NCBI GenBank assembly: GCA_964584785.1
Contig: CAZPBY010000001.1
Location: 180,930 to 244,929, forward strand
DNA: 64,000 nt
Direction of reading: 5' to 3'
Origin: JAHFTY01 sp964584785
GTDB taxonomy: Bacteria; Acidobacteriota; Terriglobia; 20CM-2-55-15
Shown here piece after piece: positions 1-9,386 of the stretch (positions within the stretch are counted from its first letter, which is position 1; the number at the start of each line of letters is the position of its first letter). Below the pieces are notes generated by a model. It did not search any database. It saw only the letters and a program-made list of their open reading frames with translations, and was not told the origin of the DNA. Both the position numbers and the translations under genes were made by a program.

Positions 1-1975
1 GGTTGCTCCAGGTGATATTCACGGGCAAAAAGTCCAGCACCTGCGCGCTTGTCGAGCAACCGACAAAGACCAGTGTGTTTGAGGTGATTGCGAGGACGTC
101 CGTTCCCCAAATCGCTTTCTTCTGGTCGGCCGTCATATCTCCGGATACACGAACAACGGCGTCAGGATTCCCGCAGTCGTTCGTGGAGTGGTTCGGCTTC
201 ACCAGGAGAACGGCCGGATATTGCGCCGGGAAATTGATGTTCGAGACGATGACGCCCGGGGCGACGAACGGGCCGAAAGTGCCCAGGTACGGAATTGGTC
301 CTTCAACGATGTCCTGCCGGGCCATCGAGATTGTCGTCACGAAAGGACCTTTGCTCGGCGCGGATGTGCGGCCGCACTGCGTCACGCTGCTGACCGATAT
401 GTCGAACAGGCCTTCAGCCTGGACGTTGAAGCAGTATTCCGCGTCGGTATCGAGCGAGCCGAGAACCGCCGTGGTGACGTTTGCATCGACGATCTTGAGC
501 GCCCAGTCGCCACCGGACTTGTGATAGTTGATGAAGAACTTTCTCTCGTCCGAGCTGTTGTCGTTCCACGCGATCGATAGCGACGTTGTCGATGATGCGG
601 TAATCCGCGGATTGGTCGGCACGTTGGGTGGAGGTGGCGGTGGCAGCGCCGTCGAGGCGGCAACCATGATGAAGTCGTCATTCGCTGCAACGAGGTCGGC
701 CTTGCCGTCGCCCGTGACATCGCCCACGAACTTGGGGAAGAGTTCGGCCCTCGCGAGAAAGTCCTCAGGATACTTCGAACGGAGAGGGCCATCGACAACC
801 AGGTCCCGCAGGACGGATTGCACCGGGCCGAACCGGCCGGGTCCTCCGAGTGCGCGGTAGACCGCCTCTTCGCCATAGCCGACGATGTCCTGATAACCAT
901 CGCCATTGAGATCTGCAACAAACCGCGGATGCGCGTTGACCCGCCAGCCCTGGTTATAGCCGAAATCGGCAATCATAAATTGTGCGGGGCCAAACCCGCT
1001 GCCGGTGGAGTAAGCGATCCACACTCCGTCACTACCAAAGCCGACGATGTCGGCCTTGCCGTCGCGATTCATGTCGGCGAGGATCCGGGGATGGCGGTCT
1101 ATCATCCACCCGCCCGCGGAATAACCGAATTGGGAGAGCACAAACTGAGGAGTAGCAAAGCCCGTGCCTGTCGAGAGCGCGATCCACACACCGTAATCGC
1201 CAAAGCCGACGATGTCGGCCTTGCCGTCGCCGTTCACGTCGGCTAAGGTGCGGATGTGTTTTGCGGGAGTCCAGCCCTGGTTATAACCGAAATTCGCCAC
1301 AACGAATGCCGGCGCCGTGAAGTTCCCGTCCGACGTCGCCAGAGAAAGCCACACACCGGCGTCGCCGAAGGCAACGATGTCCTTTCGTCCGTCTCCATTG
1401 ACGTCGGCCAGTAGCCGGACATGCCTCTCCACACGCCAACCCTGGTTGTAGCCGAAGTCGGCGAGAACGAATGTGGCCGGTCCCAACGTGGATGTCCCTG
1501 TCCCGAGACTCCGGTATACGCCGGCGTCGCCAAAGCCGACGATGTCTTCCCGTTTGTCGCCGTTGATGTCGGCTACCGTTCGGACATGTCTGGCGACGCG
1601 CCAGCCCTGGTTGTAGCCGAAATCCGGGAGCACGAAGTAATTGTTGAACCCCGCTCCAGTGGACGCTTCGATGTAGACACCTTCATTGCCGAAGCCGACC
1701 ATGTCCACCTTGCCGTTGCCGGTGATGTCCGCGAGCATGCGAGGATTCTCGCCCGTCCATCCGCGCAGGTACGTCATGTTCGCCGCCCACGGCCCCGCCG
1801 CGCGGAAAGACTGATCCAAGACCGGCGGTGGAGGCGGTGGAAGTATCGGTGTAAATACATTGGAAGTTAGCACTCGCGTTTGAGCGCGCGCGGACGGCGC
1901 GAATCGCCCAAACGCAGTCGCGAACAAACCTAAGGTCATGACGACCATCAAAACCCTTTTCATCGACTGAGTCAT
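1..1975 (-). CDS. secreted FG-GAP/VCBS repeat protein with fibronectin III domain (3' end outside window)
   Basis: The minus-strand frame is open from an ATG at 1975 to the window edge, 658 codons, so the C-terminus is missing. Residues 1-31 form a signal peptide ending in SARAQ. After a proline-rich spacer come about six repeats of roughly 48 residues, each with a calcium-loop-like core such as DVNGDGRKDIVAFGDAGV followed by FGYNQGW, typical of FG-GAP/VCBS seven-bladed propeller units. A second proline stretch leads into a fibronectin type III-like domain (NPRITASSTTSLSIAW). AAAGGAG at 1983-1989, seven bases before the ATG, picks 1975 over the in-frame ATG at 1963. Likely an exported, surface or extracellular protein; ligand unknown. 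No neighbour shares its strand. Confidence 0.85.
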   Translation of the reverse strand, partial: MTQSMKRVLMVVMTLGLFATAFGRFAPSARAQTRVLTSNVFTPILPPPPPPVLDQSFRAAGPWAANMTYLRGWTGENPRMLADITGNGKVDMVGFGNEGVYIEASTGAGFNNYFVLPDFGYNQGWRVARHVRTVADINGDKREDIVGFGDAGVYRSLGTGTSTLGPATFVLADFGYNQGWRVERHVRLLADVNGDGRKDIVAFGDAGVWLSLATSDGNFTAPAFVVANFGYNQGWTPAKHIRTLADVNGDGKADIVGFGDYGVWIALSTGTGFATPQFVLSQFGYSAGGWMIDRHPRILADMNRDGKADIVGFGSDGVWIAYSTGSGFGPAQFMIADFGYNQGWRVNAHPRFVADLNGDGYQDIVGYGEEAVYRALGGPGRFGPVQSVLRDLVVDGPLRSKYPEDFLARAELFPKFVGDVTGDGKADLVAANDDFIMVAASTALPPPPPPNVPTNPRITASSTTSLSIAWNDNSSDERKFFINYHKSGGDWALKIVDANVTTAVLGSLDTDAEYCFNVQAEGLFDISVSSVTQCGRTSAPSKGPFVTTISMARQDIVEGPIPYLGTFGPFVAPGVIVSNINFPAQYPAVLLVKPNHSTNDCGNPDAVVRVSGDMTADQKKAIWGTDVLAITSNTLVFVGCSTSAQVLDFLPVNITWSN

Positions 1976-2368
1976 TGCCGTGCTCCTTTCGAATTCTTTC
2001 GGTGCACGGGTTTCGCACACGGCTTGCCACGCCTTCGCGCGGCCTCGGTCGATCGCAACTCATTGTTACTGTTAAAGCGGACACGCGGTGCCGCGTGAAT
2101 TACAGCATCGGCAGAGGAGGCGAGCCGCCATCCGGCGGATGGCGCTTCATATCCAAATGATGGTGAGCGGACTTTGTGCGGAGTTCGGCAACTCGAAGCG
2201 AACCCAACGCGGTCGAATCGCTAAAAGCAAGTTTTGAGTCTGACGATCGGCGCCCCGCATCCAAAGTCCGGCACGAAATGAAGTCCGACGCTGCAGCAGC
2301 CGGATAAGCGCCTGCCGCGCGGCAAACCGCGTTGACGGATTTGTGAGTAAGACGGTATCTTACCTTTC
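1976..2368. other. intergenic region between divergent genes
   Basis: This gap of 393 bases separates the FG-GAP gene (-) from vapB (+). It should hold both promoters. Apart from the Shine-Dalgarno for the left gene (1983-1989) and the palindrome next to vapB (2347-2363) I see no gene, repeat or RNA in it. Confidence 0.6.
2347..2363. promoter_or_regulatory. palindrome overlapping the vapB start, probable VapBC operator
   Basis: GTAAGA, five bases, TCTTAC: a perfect 6-bp inverted repeat ending five bases before the vapB ATG. VapB-type antitoxins with an AbrB-fold domain usually bind palindromes over their own promoter, so autoregulation is likely. The stretch holds no Shine-Dalgarno, so translation may be leaderless or weak. 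Function is inferred. Confidence 0.45.
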
Positions 2369-2596
2369 ATGAAGACTCGGATATCTTCGAGAGGACAGAT
2401 CGTTTTGCCTGCCGAGCTGCGAAAGCGCGATCACGTTACTACAGGGCAGGAATTTGAAATCGAACGTCTCGATCGCGGCAAGTACAGTCTGGTCCGCCGC
2501 GTTCCGGCCAACGATGGCGCCGTCGATTGGCTGCTGCGCTGTCCCCAAAAGGGATTCTTCGTTCCGATTGAATCCGAATCCACCGATACCCTATGA
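2369..2596 (+). CDS. vapB: VapB-type antitoxin, SpoVT/AbrB fold
   Basis: A 75-residue protein whose N-terminal half (MKTRISSRGQIVLPAELRKR) is a SpoVT/AbrB (MazE-like) swapped-hairpin DNA-binding domain. The C-terminal tail (about residues 45-75) would wrap and block the toxin. Its stop overlaps the next start in an ATGA, so translation is coupled to the PIN toxin. A palindrome lies directly upstream. Antitoxin and co-repressor roles follow from the family and gene order. There is no visible ribosome binding site. Confidence 0.85.
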   Translation: MKTRISSRGQIVLPAELRKRDHVTTGQEFEIERLDRGKYSLVRRVPANDGAVDWLLRCPQKGFFVPIESESTDTL

Positions 2597-3003
2597 CCTA
2601 CCTCGTCGACGCCAACATTCTCAGCGAACCGACCAAACGCGCGCCCAATCCGCGCGTCGTTTCATGGTTGCGGGAAAACGAACGTGAATTGGCCGTTGAT
2701 CCCATCATTCTCGGTGAGCTGCGATTTGGAATTCTCATTTTGGCGAAAGGCAAGCGGCGCACCGCCCTGGAACGCTGGTTTGACGAGGGCGCGCAGAAAT
2801 TGCATTGCCTGCCATGGGATGCCACGACAGGTTTGCGATGGGCGCAGTTGCTGGCAAGACTCCGCGCTTCCGGAAAAGCGATGCCGATCAAGGACAGTCT
2901 CATCGCGGCAACCGCGCTCGCCCACAACCTCATGCTTGCCACCCGTAATACGGGCGACTTCGGAATGGCAGGCATTCGTATTGTCGATCCGTTCCTGGAG
3001 TAA
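2593..3003 (+). CDS. vapC: VapC-type PIN-domain ribonuclease toxin
   Basis: A 136-residue single PIN domain, the usual VapC length. The four acidic metal ligands are all visible: D6 in LVDANILSE, E42 in GELRFG, D101 in IKDSLIAATA and D122 in NTGDFG, so the nuclease looks intact. VapC toxins cleave RNA, often initiator tRNA or rRNA, when the antitoxin is degraded. It overlaps vapB by four bases (ATGA) and the pair forms a complete toxin-antitoxin operon. The RNA target cannot be read from the sequence. Confidence 0.9.
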   Translation: MTYLVDANILSEPTKRAPNPRVVSWLRENERELAVDPIILGELRFGILILAKGKRRTALERWFDEGAQKLHCLPWDATTGLRWAQLLARLRASGKAMPIKDSLIAATALAHNLMLATRNTGDFGMAGIRIVDPFLE

Positions 3004-3013
3004 AGGCGCATCT

Positions 3014-3517
3014 CTAAAAGCAGCCCTTGCGGACGAGGTTCGTGTATTCCGTCGCCAATTCGGAATCCGAGGCGTCCGGTTTGAACTTGCCCATCAGGTG
3101 ACCGAGTTCGTGAAGCAGAAGCAGGGCTCGATAGGCATGTGGCTGGAGACCGAAGCGAAAGTCCACACCCAATCCGCCGATACGGTTGCCCGTCATCTGC
3201 GGTTGGAGAAAAGGGCCATCGCGGTTGATTAAAATGAGACGGAATTCCCTCAAGGTGACGGCAGCAACGACCACTACCGTGCCGTCGAGTCGCACTTTCG
3301 GCTTTCCCATTGGAACGAATCGAAACTCGGCGCTTCGCAGAGTGTCTGCAGCGCCTTCACCGAATACGGCGGCACAGCGAGGTTGTCGTAGAAGTGTAGC
3401 CGTGTAACCGGCCGACTCCCGGACGATCGCTGCTTCCGACGCGTTCGATTCCTGAGCGGATGCCATCGAATTCATGGCTGCCGCTACGACCACGATAACA
3501 ATTGTCGCCTTATTCAA
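3014..3517 (-). CDS. small secreted protein with HELGH metallopeptidase-like motif
   Basis: A 167-residue protein with a signal peptide (residues 1-21, cleaved after SMASA) and a C-terminal HELGH at 136-140, the HExxH zinc site of zincin peptidases. No other known peptidase signature is evident and the third zinc ligand is uncertain; E157 in SELATEY is a candidate. The start is TTG at 3517, chosen because GGAGG sits five bases before it and the signal peptide begins there; the first ATG would cut the hydrophobic core. It ends 10 bases from vapC, convergent. Whether it is an active protease is unknown. Confidence 0.65.
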   Translation of the reverse strand: MNKATIVIVVVAAAMNSMASAQESNASEAAIVRESAGYTATLLRQPRCAAVFGEGAADTLRSAEFRFVPMGKPKVRLDGTVVVVAAVTLREFRLILINRDGPFLQPQMTGNRIGGLGVDFRFGLQPHAYRALLLLHELGHLMGKFKPDASDSELATEYTNLVRKGCF

Positions 3518-3613
3518 AGCCGCCTCCCGTCGCCGATAACTCGGCGCGGGAGGTAAGGCGGGAATGGCCGCTGAAAATTATCAGTGCTATGCTGGCGTCC
3601 CGGAAATCACTCC

Positions 3614-4183
3614 ATGAAGACAGCCGCCCACGAGGTCACTGCGCTTTTGAAAGCCTGGGAGGAGGGAGATGCGGACGCCTTTCAGGCCCTGACCAATGTC
3701 GTTTACGGCGAACTTCGGCGACTGGCCAGGTTCTACATGGCCAACGAGCGCTCAGGGCACACCTTGGAGACAGGCGCACTCATCAATGAAGCGATCCTAC
3801 ATTTGATCGATCTGAATAAGATTGAATGGCAGGACCGGAACCATTTTTACTGCATGTCTGCGCGGATGATGCGCCGTGTCCTGGTCGACTATGCCCGCTC
3901 CCGCAGTTACCACAAGCGCGGTGGCGCCGCTCATCGCGTTGGCCTCACGCGTGTGGCCGTGGTCTCTGCCGAGAGAAGCGGCCAGTTTCTGGCGTTGGAT
4001 GAAGCTTTGGAACGCTTGAACCAGATCGATGCGCGGAAGGCGCAGGTTGTGGAACTCCGATTCTTCGGCGGTTTCTCCGCGGAAGAAATTGCGAAGCTCC
4101 TGAACACGTCGGCCATTACGATTCATCGCGAATGGCGATTCGCGAAAGCATGGCTCGAGAAAGAAATGACGGAGCACCCATGA
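3614..4183 (+). CDS. ECF RNA polymerase sigma factor, TIGR02999-like
   Basis: A 189-residue ECF sigma factor. Region 2 covers about residues 15-90 (TALLKAWEEGDADAFQAL and the FYCMSARMMRRVLVDYARSR helix), region 4 about residues 125-185 with the helix-turn-helix around FSAEEIAKLLNTSAITIHRE. The extended region 2.4 and the absence of an anti-sigma gene fit the TIGR02999 group of Acidobacteria and Planctomycetes. I chose ATG 3614; an in-frame GTG at 3584 adds ten residues with no family support. The last codon overlaps the kinase start (ATGA at 4180-4183), so the two are translationally coupled and probably act together. Confidence 0.85.
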   Translation: MKTAAHEVTALLKAWEEGDADAFQALTNVVYGELRRLARFYMANERSGHTLETGALINEAILHLIDLNKIEWQDRNHFYCMSARMMRRVLVDYARSRSYHKRGGAAHRVGLTRVAVVSAERSGQFLALDEALERLNQIDARKAQVVELRFFGGFSAEEIAKLLNTSAITIHREWRFAKAWLEKEMTEHP

Positions 4184-6921
4184 GTCCCGACACCTGGCAG
4201 AAAATTCAGGATGTTTTCAACGAGGCTGCCGACCTGCCCGCGGAGTCGAGATCGGGTTTCCTCGATAGCGCGTGCGGGCAGGATCACGAACTTCGCCATC
4301 AGGTGGAAGCCCTCTTAACCCAACGTGGCACGGACGTTTTTCTCGAACAACCCGCACTGAAAGCCGCCATCCCGCTCGCCGCAGCACACGAACCGTGGCG
4401 ATACCAGCCGGGCTGCCGCGTCGCATCGTATGAAGTGCTGACTCCGATTGGCGCCGGCGGTATGGGTCAGGTTTACCGCGCCCGCGACATACGGTTGAAC
4501 CGCACGGTTGCGATCAAAGTACTGTCCGACAATGTTATCGACGGTGCCGGTTTGCGCCAGCGGTTGAAGCGGGAAGCCGAGGCGATCGCCGCGTTGAACC
4601 ATCCGCACGTGTGCACGCTGTACGATCTGGGGACCGCGGATGGAGTCGATTTTCTGGTCATGGAGTACGTCGAAGGACAGACTCTGTCCGAGCGTCTGGC
4701 CCGCGGACACTTCACGGTTAAGGAAGCTCTCGAGATCGCCAGGCAAATTGCCGAAGGGCTGGAGGCAGCGCACGAAAAAGGGATCGTGCATCGCGATTTG
4801 AAGCCTTCGAACGTGAAGATCACGGAGGCGGGCTCCGTCAAGGTTCTCGATTTCGGCATCGCCAAAATGCTCGAGGCTGGAGATCGCGAAGGCGAAATGA
4901 CCAGCGTCGAAGGAACAGCGACGGGAACCATCCTTGGAACCGTCGCTTATATGAGTCCGGAACAGGCGCGAGGACTTCGTGTGGACCGCCGCGCGGATAT
5001 CTGGGCGTTCGGCTGCGTGCTTTACGAAATGCTCACCGGAAAGAAGTTGTTCGCCGGCGAAACGGTCTCCGACACTTTGGCTGCCGTGCTGACGGGTGAA
5101 CCCGACTGGAAGGCACTGCCCGAGGACACGCCTTCTCCGATCCGCATTCTACTGCGCCGTTGTTTGGAAAGAGACCCGCAGCGAAGGCTGCCCCATATCG
5201 GAGCGGCTCGTATCGAAATCGAAGACGTGCAAGCCAGGCCTTCCCTTATAGAACGCACGCCATCGGTTGGCAGTTCGCGATGGGCCTGGAGCGCGGTCGC
5301 ACTCATAGCCGTCGCCTTTACGGTGGCAACCCGGGGACTTCGAGAGAGAACGCCGGAGACCCCTCCCCAAATGCGTGTGGACATTACGACACCGTCCGGC
5401 CTGCAGCAGTTTGCGTTATCCCCCGATGGAAAGAACCTCGTGTTCGTCGCTTCCGTCGATGGTTCGCAGAGGCTTTGGCTGCGAAGACTTGATCAGACGA
5501 CGACGGCTCAGCCGCTGCCGGGCACGGAAAGCGCGCAAGATCCATTCTGGTCACCCGACAGCAAATCGATTGGGTTTGTAGCCGGTCGTCAACTTAAACG
5601 TCTGGATGTTTTGGGCGGCAGTCCCGTTGTGCTGACAGACGCAGGTCGAGGTGGCTCCTGGAACACCGAAGGAGTCATTCTTTTTATTCGGGGAGCAGAT
5701 TTGTATCGCATCAAGGCTTCCGGTGAAGGTGAGACTCAGACCCTCCAGATTCCAGGGGCGTGGATCCGGCTTCCGCAGTTCCTTCCGGACGGCAAACGAT
5801 TCTTATTTTGCGTTTACTCCGGACCTGCTGATATTCGGGGCACCTATCTCGCCTCGCTTGATGAAAGTACTCCAAAGCGCCTGGGTCCGGCAGAGGACGG
5901 GGCTGCCTGGCTTCCACCGGATCGCGTCGTGTTTATGCAACAGGGAAATCTTTGGGCGCGCCGTTTGGATTTGAAACAAGTGGAGTGGTTGGGCGACGCG
6001 GAACCGATTACCGATTCCGTTGCGGAGGCGTCGCGCAAGCGCGCCGACTTCTCCGTCTCGGCGGTTGGGAGCATTGCGTATCGCCGGCAAACGGCCATTT
6101 CTCAGCTCACCTGGCTGGATCGTCAGGGACAAGAGTCAGGCAAGCTGATGGACGACGGTAACAACTTACAGGCACCGGAACTATCACCGGACGGCAAGAG
6201 TGTCGTCTTTGATCGCACCGTGGAAGGCAACAGGGATGTCTTTCTGATCGATCTCGTCCGCGGAGGAATGAACCGACTTACCACCGACAAGGCGGCTGAT
6301 GGCTATCCCGTCTGGTTTCCGGATGGTCGGATCGCCTTCGAAACGAACCGTAGGGGGGATTTCGATATCTACGTCAAGCCCTCCAGCGGCGTCGGGCAGG
6401 AGCGAGCGCTGGTGGAATTACCCGGCCAACAGTGGCCACAAGACGTTTCACGGGACGGCAAGTTCCTCCTGTACCAGGGCCAACGCGGACTCTGGGCGCG
6501 GCCACTAACCGGTGATGACCAGAATCCATTTTCGGTAGCGTCGCCCGCAACGAATGGCCAGTTTTCTCCTGACGGTCGCCTGGTTGCGTTTGAGACAACG
6601 GAGCCCGGACGAGTCGAAGTTGTCGTTCAGCCGTTTCCGGAGGCCGTCGAGCGTTGGAAGGTATCGACCGCCGGCGGTTGGTGGCCGCGTTGGAGCCCGG
6701 ACGGAAAGGAACTGTACTTTGTCGCCGATGGGAAGCTGATGGCGTCGAGTATTCACACGTCTGGTGCATCGTTGGAAGCGGGCCCCCCAAAGTATCTCTT
6801 TGAAGTTCAGTTACCAGCCGGTCCGTTGGGACACCCCGAGTATGCCGTGTCCCGCGACGGCCGTTTTCTGGTGAATCAGTTCATCGAAACCGGCACCAAC
6901 ACTCCCATCACGCTTATTTGA
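4180..6921 (+). CDS. transmembrane Ser/Thr protein kinase with C-terminal WD40-like propeller
   Basis: A 913-residue Hanks-type kinase. An N-terminal helical segment (1-85) precedes the kinase domain: glycine loop IGAGGMGQVYRARD near residue 90, VAIKVL lysine, HRDLKPSN at 204, DFG at 224 and SPEQARG, so all catalytic residues are present. A single membrane helix lies at about 368-386. The exported part holds repeated PD40/TolB-type strands (LSPDGKNLVF, WSPDSKSIGF, SRDGRFLV), expected to fold as a six- to eight-bladed propeller sensor. ATG 4180 overlaps the sigma stop and has ACGGAG five bases upstream; longer in-frame starts lie inside the sigma gene. The pair likely couples phosphorylation to sigma output. 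Confidence 0.9.
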   Translation: MSPDTWQKIQDVFNEAADLPAESRSGFLDSACGQDHELRHQVEALLTQRGTDVFLEQPALKAAIPLAAAHEPWRYQPGCRVASYEVLTPIGAGGMGQVYRARDIRLNRTVAIKVLSDNVIDGAGLRQRLKREAEAIAALNHPHVCTLYDLGTADGVDFLVMEYVEGQTLSERLARGHFTVKEALEIARQIAEGLEAAHEKGIVHRDLKPSNVKITEAGSVKVLDFGIAKMLEAGDREGEMTSVEGTATGTILGTVAYMSPEQARGLRVDRRADIWAFGCVLYEMLTGKKLFAGETVSDTLAAVLTGEPDWKALPEDTPSPIRILLRRCLERDPQRRLPHIGAARIEIEDVQARPSLIERTPSVGSSRWAWSAVALIAVAFTVATRGLRERTPETPPQMRVDITTPSGLQQFALSPDGKNLVFVASVDGSQRLWLRRLDQTTTAQPLPGTESAQDPFWSPDSKSIGFVAGRQLKRLDVLGGSPVVLTDAGRGGSWNTEGVILFIRGADLYRIKASGEGETQTLQIPGAWIRLPQFLPDGKRFLFCVYSGPADIRGTYLASLDESTPKRLGPAEDGAAWLPPDRVVFMQQGNLWARRLDLKQVEWLGDAEPITDSVAEASRKRADFSVSAVGSIAYRRQTAISQLTWLDRQGQESGKLMDDGNNLQAPELSPDGKSVVFDRTVEGNRDVFLIDLVRGGMNRLTTDKAADGYPVWFPDGRIAFETNRRGDFDIYVKPSSGVGQERALVELPGQQWPQDVSRDGKFLLYQGQRGLWARPLTGDDQNPFSVASPATNGQFSPDGRLVAFETTEPGRVEVVVQPFPEAVERWKVSTAGGWWPRWSPDGKELYFVADGKLMASSIHTSGASLEAGPPKYLFEVQLPAGPLGHPEYAVSRDGRFLVNQFIETGTNTPITLI

Positions 6922-6980
6922 ACTGGAAACCCGCGAAGCCGAGCAACTGATTCAAGCGTCGCTGTCAACGCTGCGACACT

Positions 6981-8878
6981 TCAGCGCTGGAGGTAAGCCA
7001 AATGTCTGTTCACTAGCGCGATGAGCTTTTCGCGAACGACTGGCTTGGTGAGATGGTCCGTGAATCCCGCGGCGGTGGAGCGGGCACGGTCCTCCGGTTG
7101 GCCATAACCGGTCAAGGCCACAATCACGAGTGATTTTGACGACTCGCGAGCACGCAACGCGCGTGCGACCTCATATCCATCCATGCCCGGCATTCCGATG
7201 TCGAGCAGAACCAGTAGCGGCCGGAATCTCTCCGCCTCCGCCAATGCATGGGCGCCGTCGTGAGCTACCGCGACTTTATAGCCTTCGAAACTCATCAGTA
7301 AGGCGAGGCTTTCGGCGGCGTCCTCGTTATCATCCACGACCAGGACGCGAACAGGATCCTCGAATCCAACAACTCGATCATGAGGAGTGGCGCGCGCTTC
7401 CATTTGGAGAGGCGCCTTCTGAGCGGGTAAACGCACCAGAAACACGGAGCCGTGTCCCAGACCGTCGCTATGGGCTTCAGCGCTGCCACCGTGCATTTCG
7501 ACCAGACGCTTGACCAGTGTCAGTCCGATTCCCAGGCCACCTTGCGTTCGCGCTGTTCGGTGATCGGCCTGCGCGAACAGGTCGAAGACATAGGGCAGCA
7601 GATCCGGAGCGATACCGATTCCGTTGTCTTTGATTCGAATGGTGACCCACAGCTCGGATGGTTCGACGGTCAACACGATGGGCTGGTTCGTGTCGGAATA
7701 TTTGGCAGCGTTGTTCAGCAGATTGGAAATGACCTGAGCCAACCGAACCACATCCCCTTTGACCCACTGCGGTTCGTCGGGCATGCGAATCGAAAGCGTC
7801 TGGTGACGCGATTCGATCAGTGGACGGCTGCTTTCCGCGGCCTGATGAACAACAGCCGCGATATCGAACGTCGTCTCCTGCAGCTTGATCTTGCCGTGCA
7901 CGATCCGGGAAACATCGAGCAAGTCATCCACGAGCCTCGTGAGATGGTCGCTCTACTGCCGATGATGTCGTGCCCCCATTTCGTCAGGTTTTCGGGCACG
8001 CCGGGCCTCTGTATGACTTCCAGAGCGTTTCGAATCGGTGCCAGCGGATTGCGCAATTCATGGCCCAGCATGGCCAGGAATTCATCCTTGCGCCGGTCCG
8101 CCACACGCAGCGCTTCCTCCGATTTCGACAGCTTTGCCGTGCGTTCATCGACTCGGCGTTCCAGGTCCGCGTAGGCGGTCTGCAGTTCAGCCTGCGCGGA
8201 GTGCTTCTCCGCAATCTGGGAAGCCAGTTCCCTATTTGCGAATTCCTGCTGCTCCTTCGCGCGTGTCAGGTCATCGACCAGATCGACATTGGCGAAACGC
8301 AACCGGAGCGATTCGGCGACTGTCGAATGCAAACGCTGCGAGATCACTCCCATCATGATGACGTAAACCACGAGCATCACGGCCATCGCCATATGGAGTT
8401 CGCCCCCGGCGATCGCCAAATGGACTCCATACGGCAGCAGGGTCGGGACCATGAATATAAGGTAGGCGCCCCGCACGGGGGACAACGTGGACACGGCTCC
8501 AGTCACCATTCCCATCAGGACGAACGCGAGAAAAACCTGGTGGACGTAACTCAGCGGCGTGAAAAAGAAAAAGCCCGCAAAACCCCACAGCAAACTGTTG
8601 ACGGCAACGCCATAAAGATATTGTCGCCCCCAGCGGCGGGGGTCCGCCTTTTCGAGCGGCGTTCGAAGGTAAGTTCGGCAGTGGCCGTATCTCCCCAACG
8701 CCAGCAGAAAAACGATCAGGAACCAGCCCAGCAGGAGAGGCTGCGAAATCTCTTTCCACAGCACGGCAATTAGAATGAGCGCATTGACGATGGTGGCCGT
8801 GAGCGCGGACGTCAACTGCTCATAGAGTAACCTCACCTCTGCTGATCGAACCTGCGCAGCGTGAGCGACTGCCCTCAT
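6981..8878 (-). pseudogene. hybrid sensor histidine kinase split by a frameshift
   Basis: Two minus-strand frames together make one hybrid kinase. Frame one (8878 down to about 7965) holds six membrane helices, a coiled coil and the HisKA box with the phospho-accepting His in LGHELRNPLAPIRNA. After KWGHDIIG the expected continuation DHLTRLVDDLLDVSRI appears in another frame, from about 7950 on. Frame two (to 6981) carries the HATPase domain (DNGIGIAPDLL, GGLGIGLTLVKRLV) and a C-terminal receiver domain with phospho-Asp in LLDIGMPG. No single obvious base change restores a clean junction. It is either a real decay event or a sequence error; all other motifs are intact. Convergent with the Ser/Thr kinase gene. 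Confidence 0.8.
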
Positions 8879-9152
8879 ATCTCTACCGAACCTTCGCGCT
8901 ATCGTAGCGTGCGACCTTGCTGCCCATCATCGTGTTGCTGAAATTCGCACTGGCATTTTAGCAGATGAATTTGGTTCGCTCCGACATGGGCGCAAGATCG
9001 TGTGACTGCCGGTACCCGGAGCGGATCCCGGGTCTGCCGGGAATTAAGTAGTCCCGGCAGACCTGAATTTTCCAACGCTGATGCGCTGATTTCAAACTGA
9101 CGCGCTTCTGAGAGTCATTGCCACCATTGCACCACTGCACCACAATTAGCGA

Positions 9153-9386
9153 ATGAGGCTTACGGTGAATCTCGAACCCGAGTTGTATGCGAGCGCAAAG
9201 TCCCTGGCGAAAGCCGAAGCCTGCAGCATCAGTGCGGCCCTGAACCAATTGTTGAAGCGATCATTAACCGATGCTGGAAAAGGCCAACGGTCGCGAAGGC
9301 TACAAAAGCAGAATGGTTTCGTCGTATCCCGCGGCATTCGCCCGATTACGGCAGATGTAGTCCACAAAATCGACGAAGAGTCATAA
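9153..9386 (+). CDS. ribbon-helix-helix-like antitoxin, apparently orphan
   Basis: A 77-residue basic protein beginning MRLTVNLEPELYASAKSLAK, matching the RHH/CopG-like fold that opens many VapB antitoxins, with a tail (about 45-77) that would contact a toxin. Its stop codon abuts the remains of a PIN toxin at 9383-9499, so the antitoxin has outlived its partner. It could still act as a DNA-binding repressor or neutralise a related VapC elsewhere. A Shine-Dalgarno is not obvious upstream. Confidence 0.65.
   Translation: MRLTVNLEPELYASAKSLAKAEACSISAALNQLLKRSLTDAGKGQRSRRLQKQNGFVVSRGIRPITADVVHKIDEES

Noticed and set aside
1050..1720. DNA tandem repeat around GCCGACGATGTCGGCC
   Set aside because: It is the coding trace of FG-GAP protein repeats (DINGDGKADIVGFG-type), not an independent repeat element.
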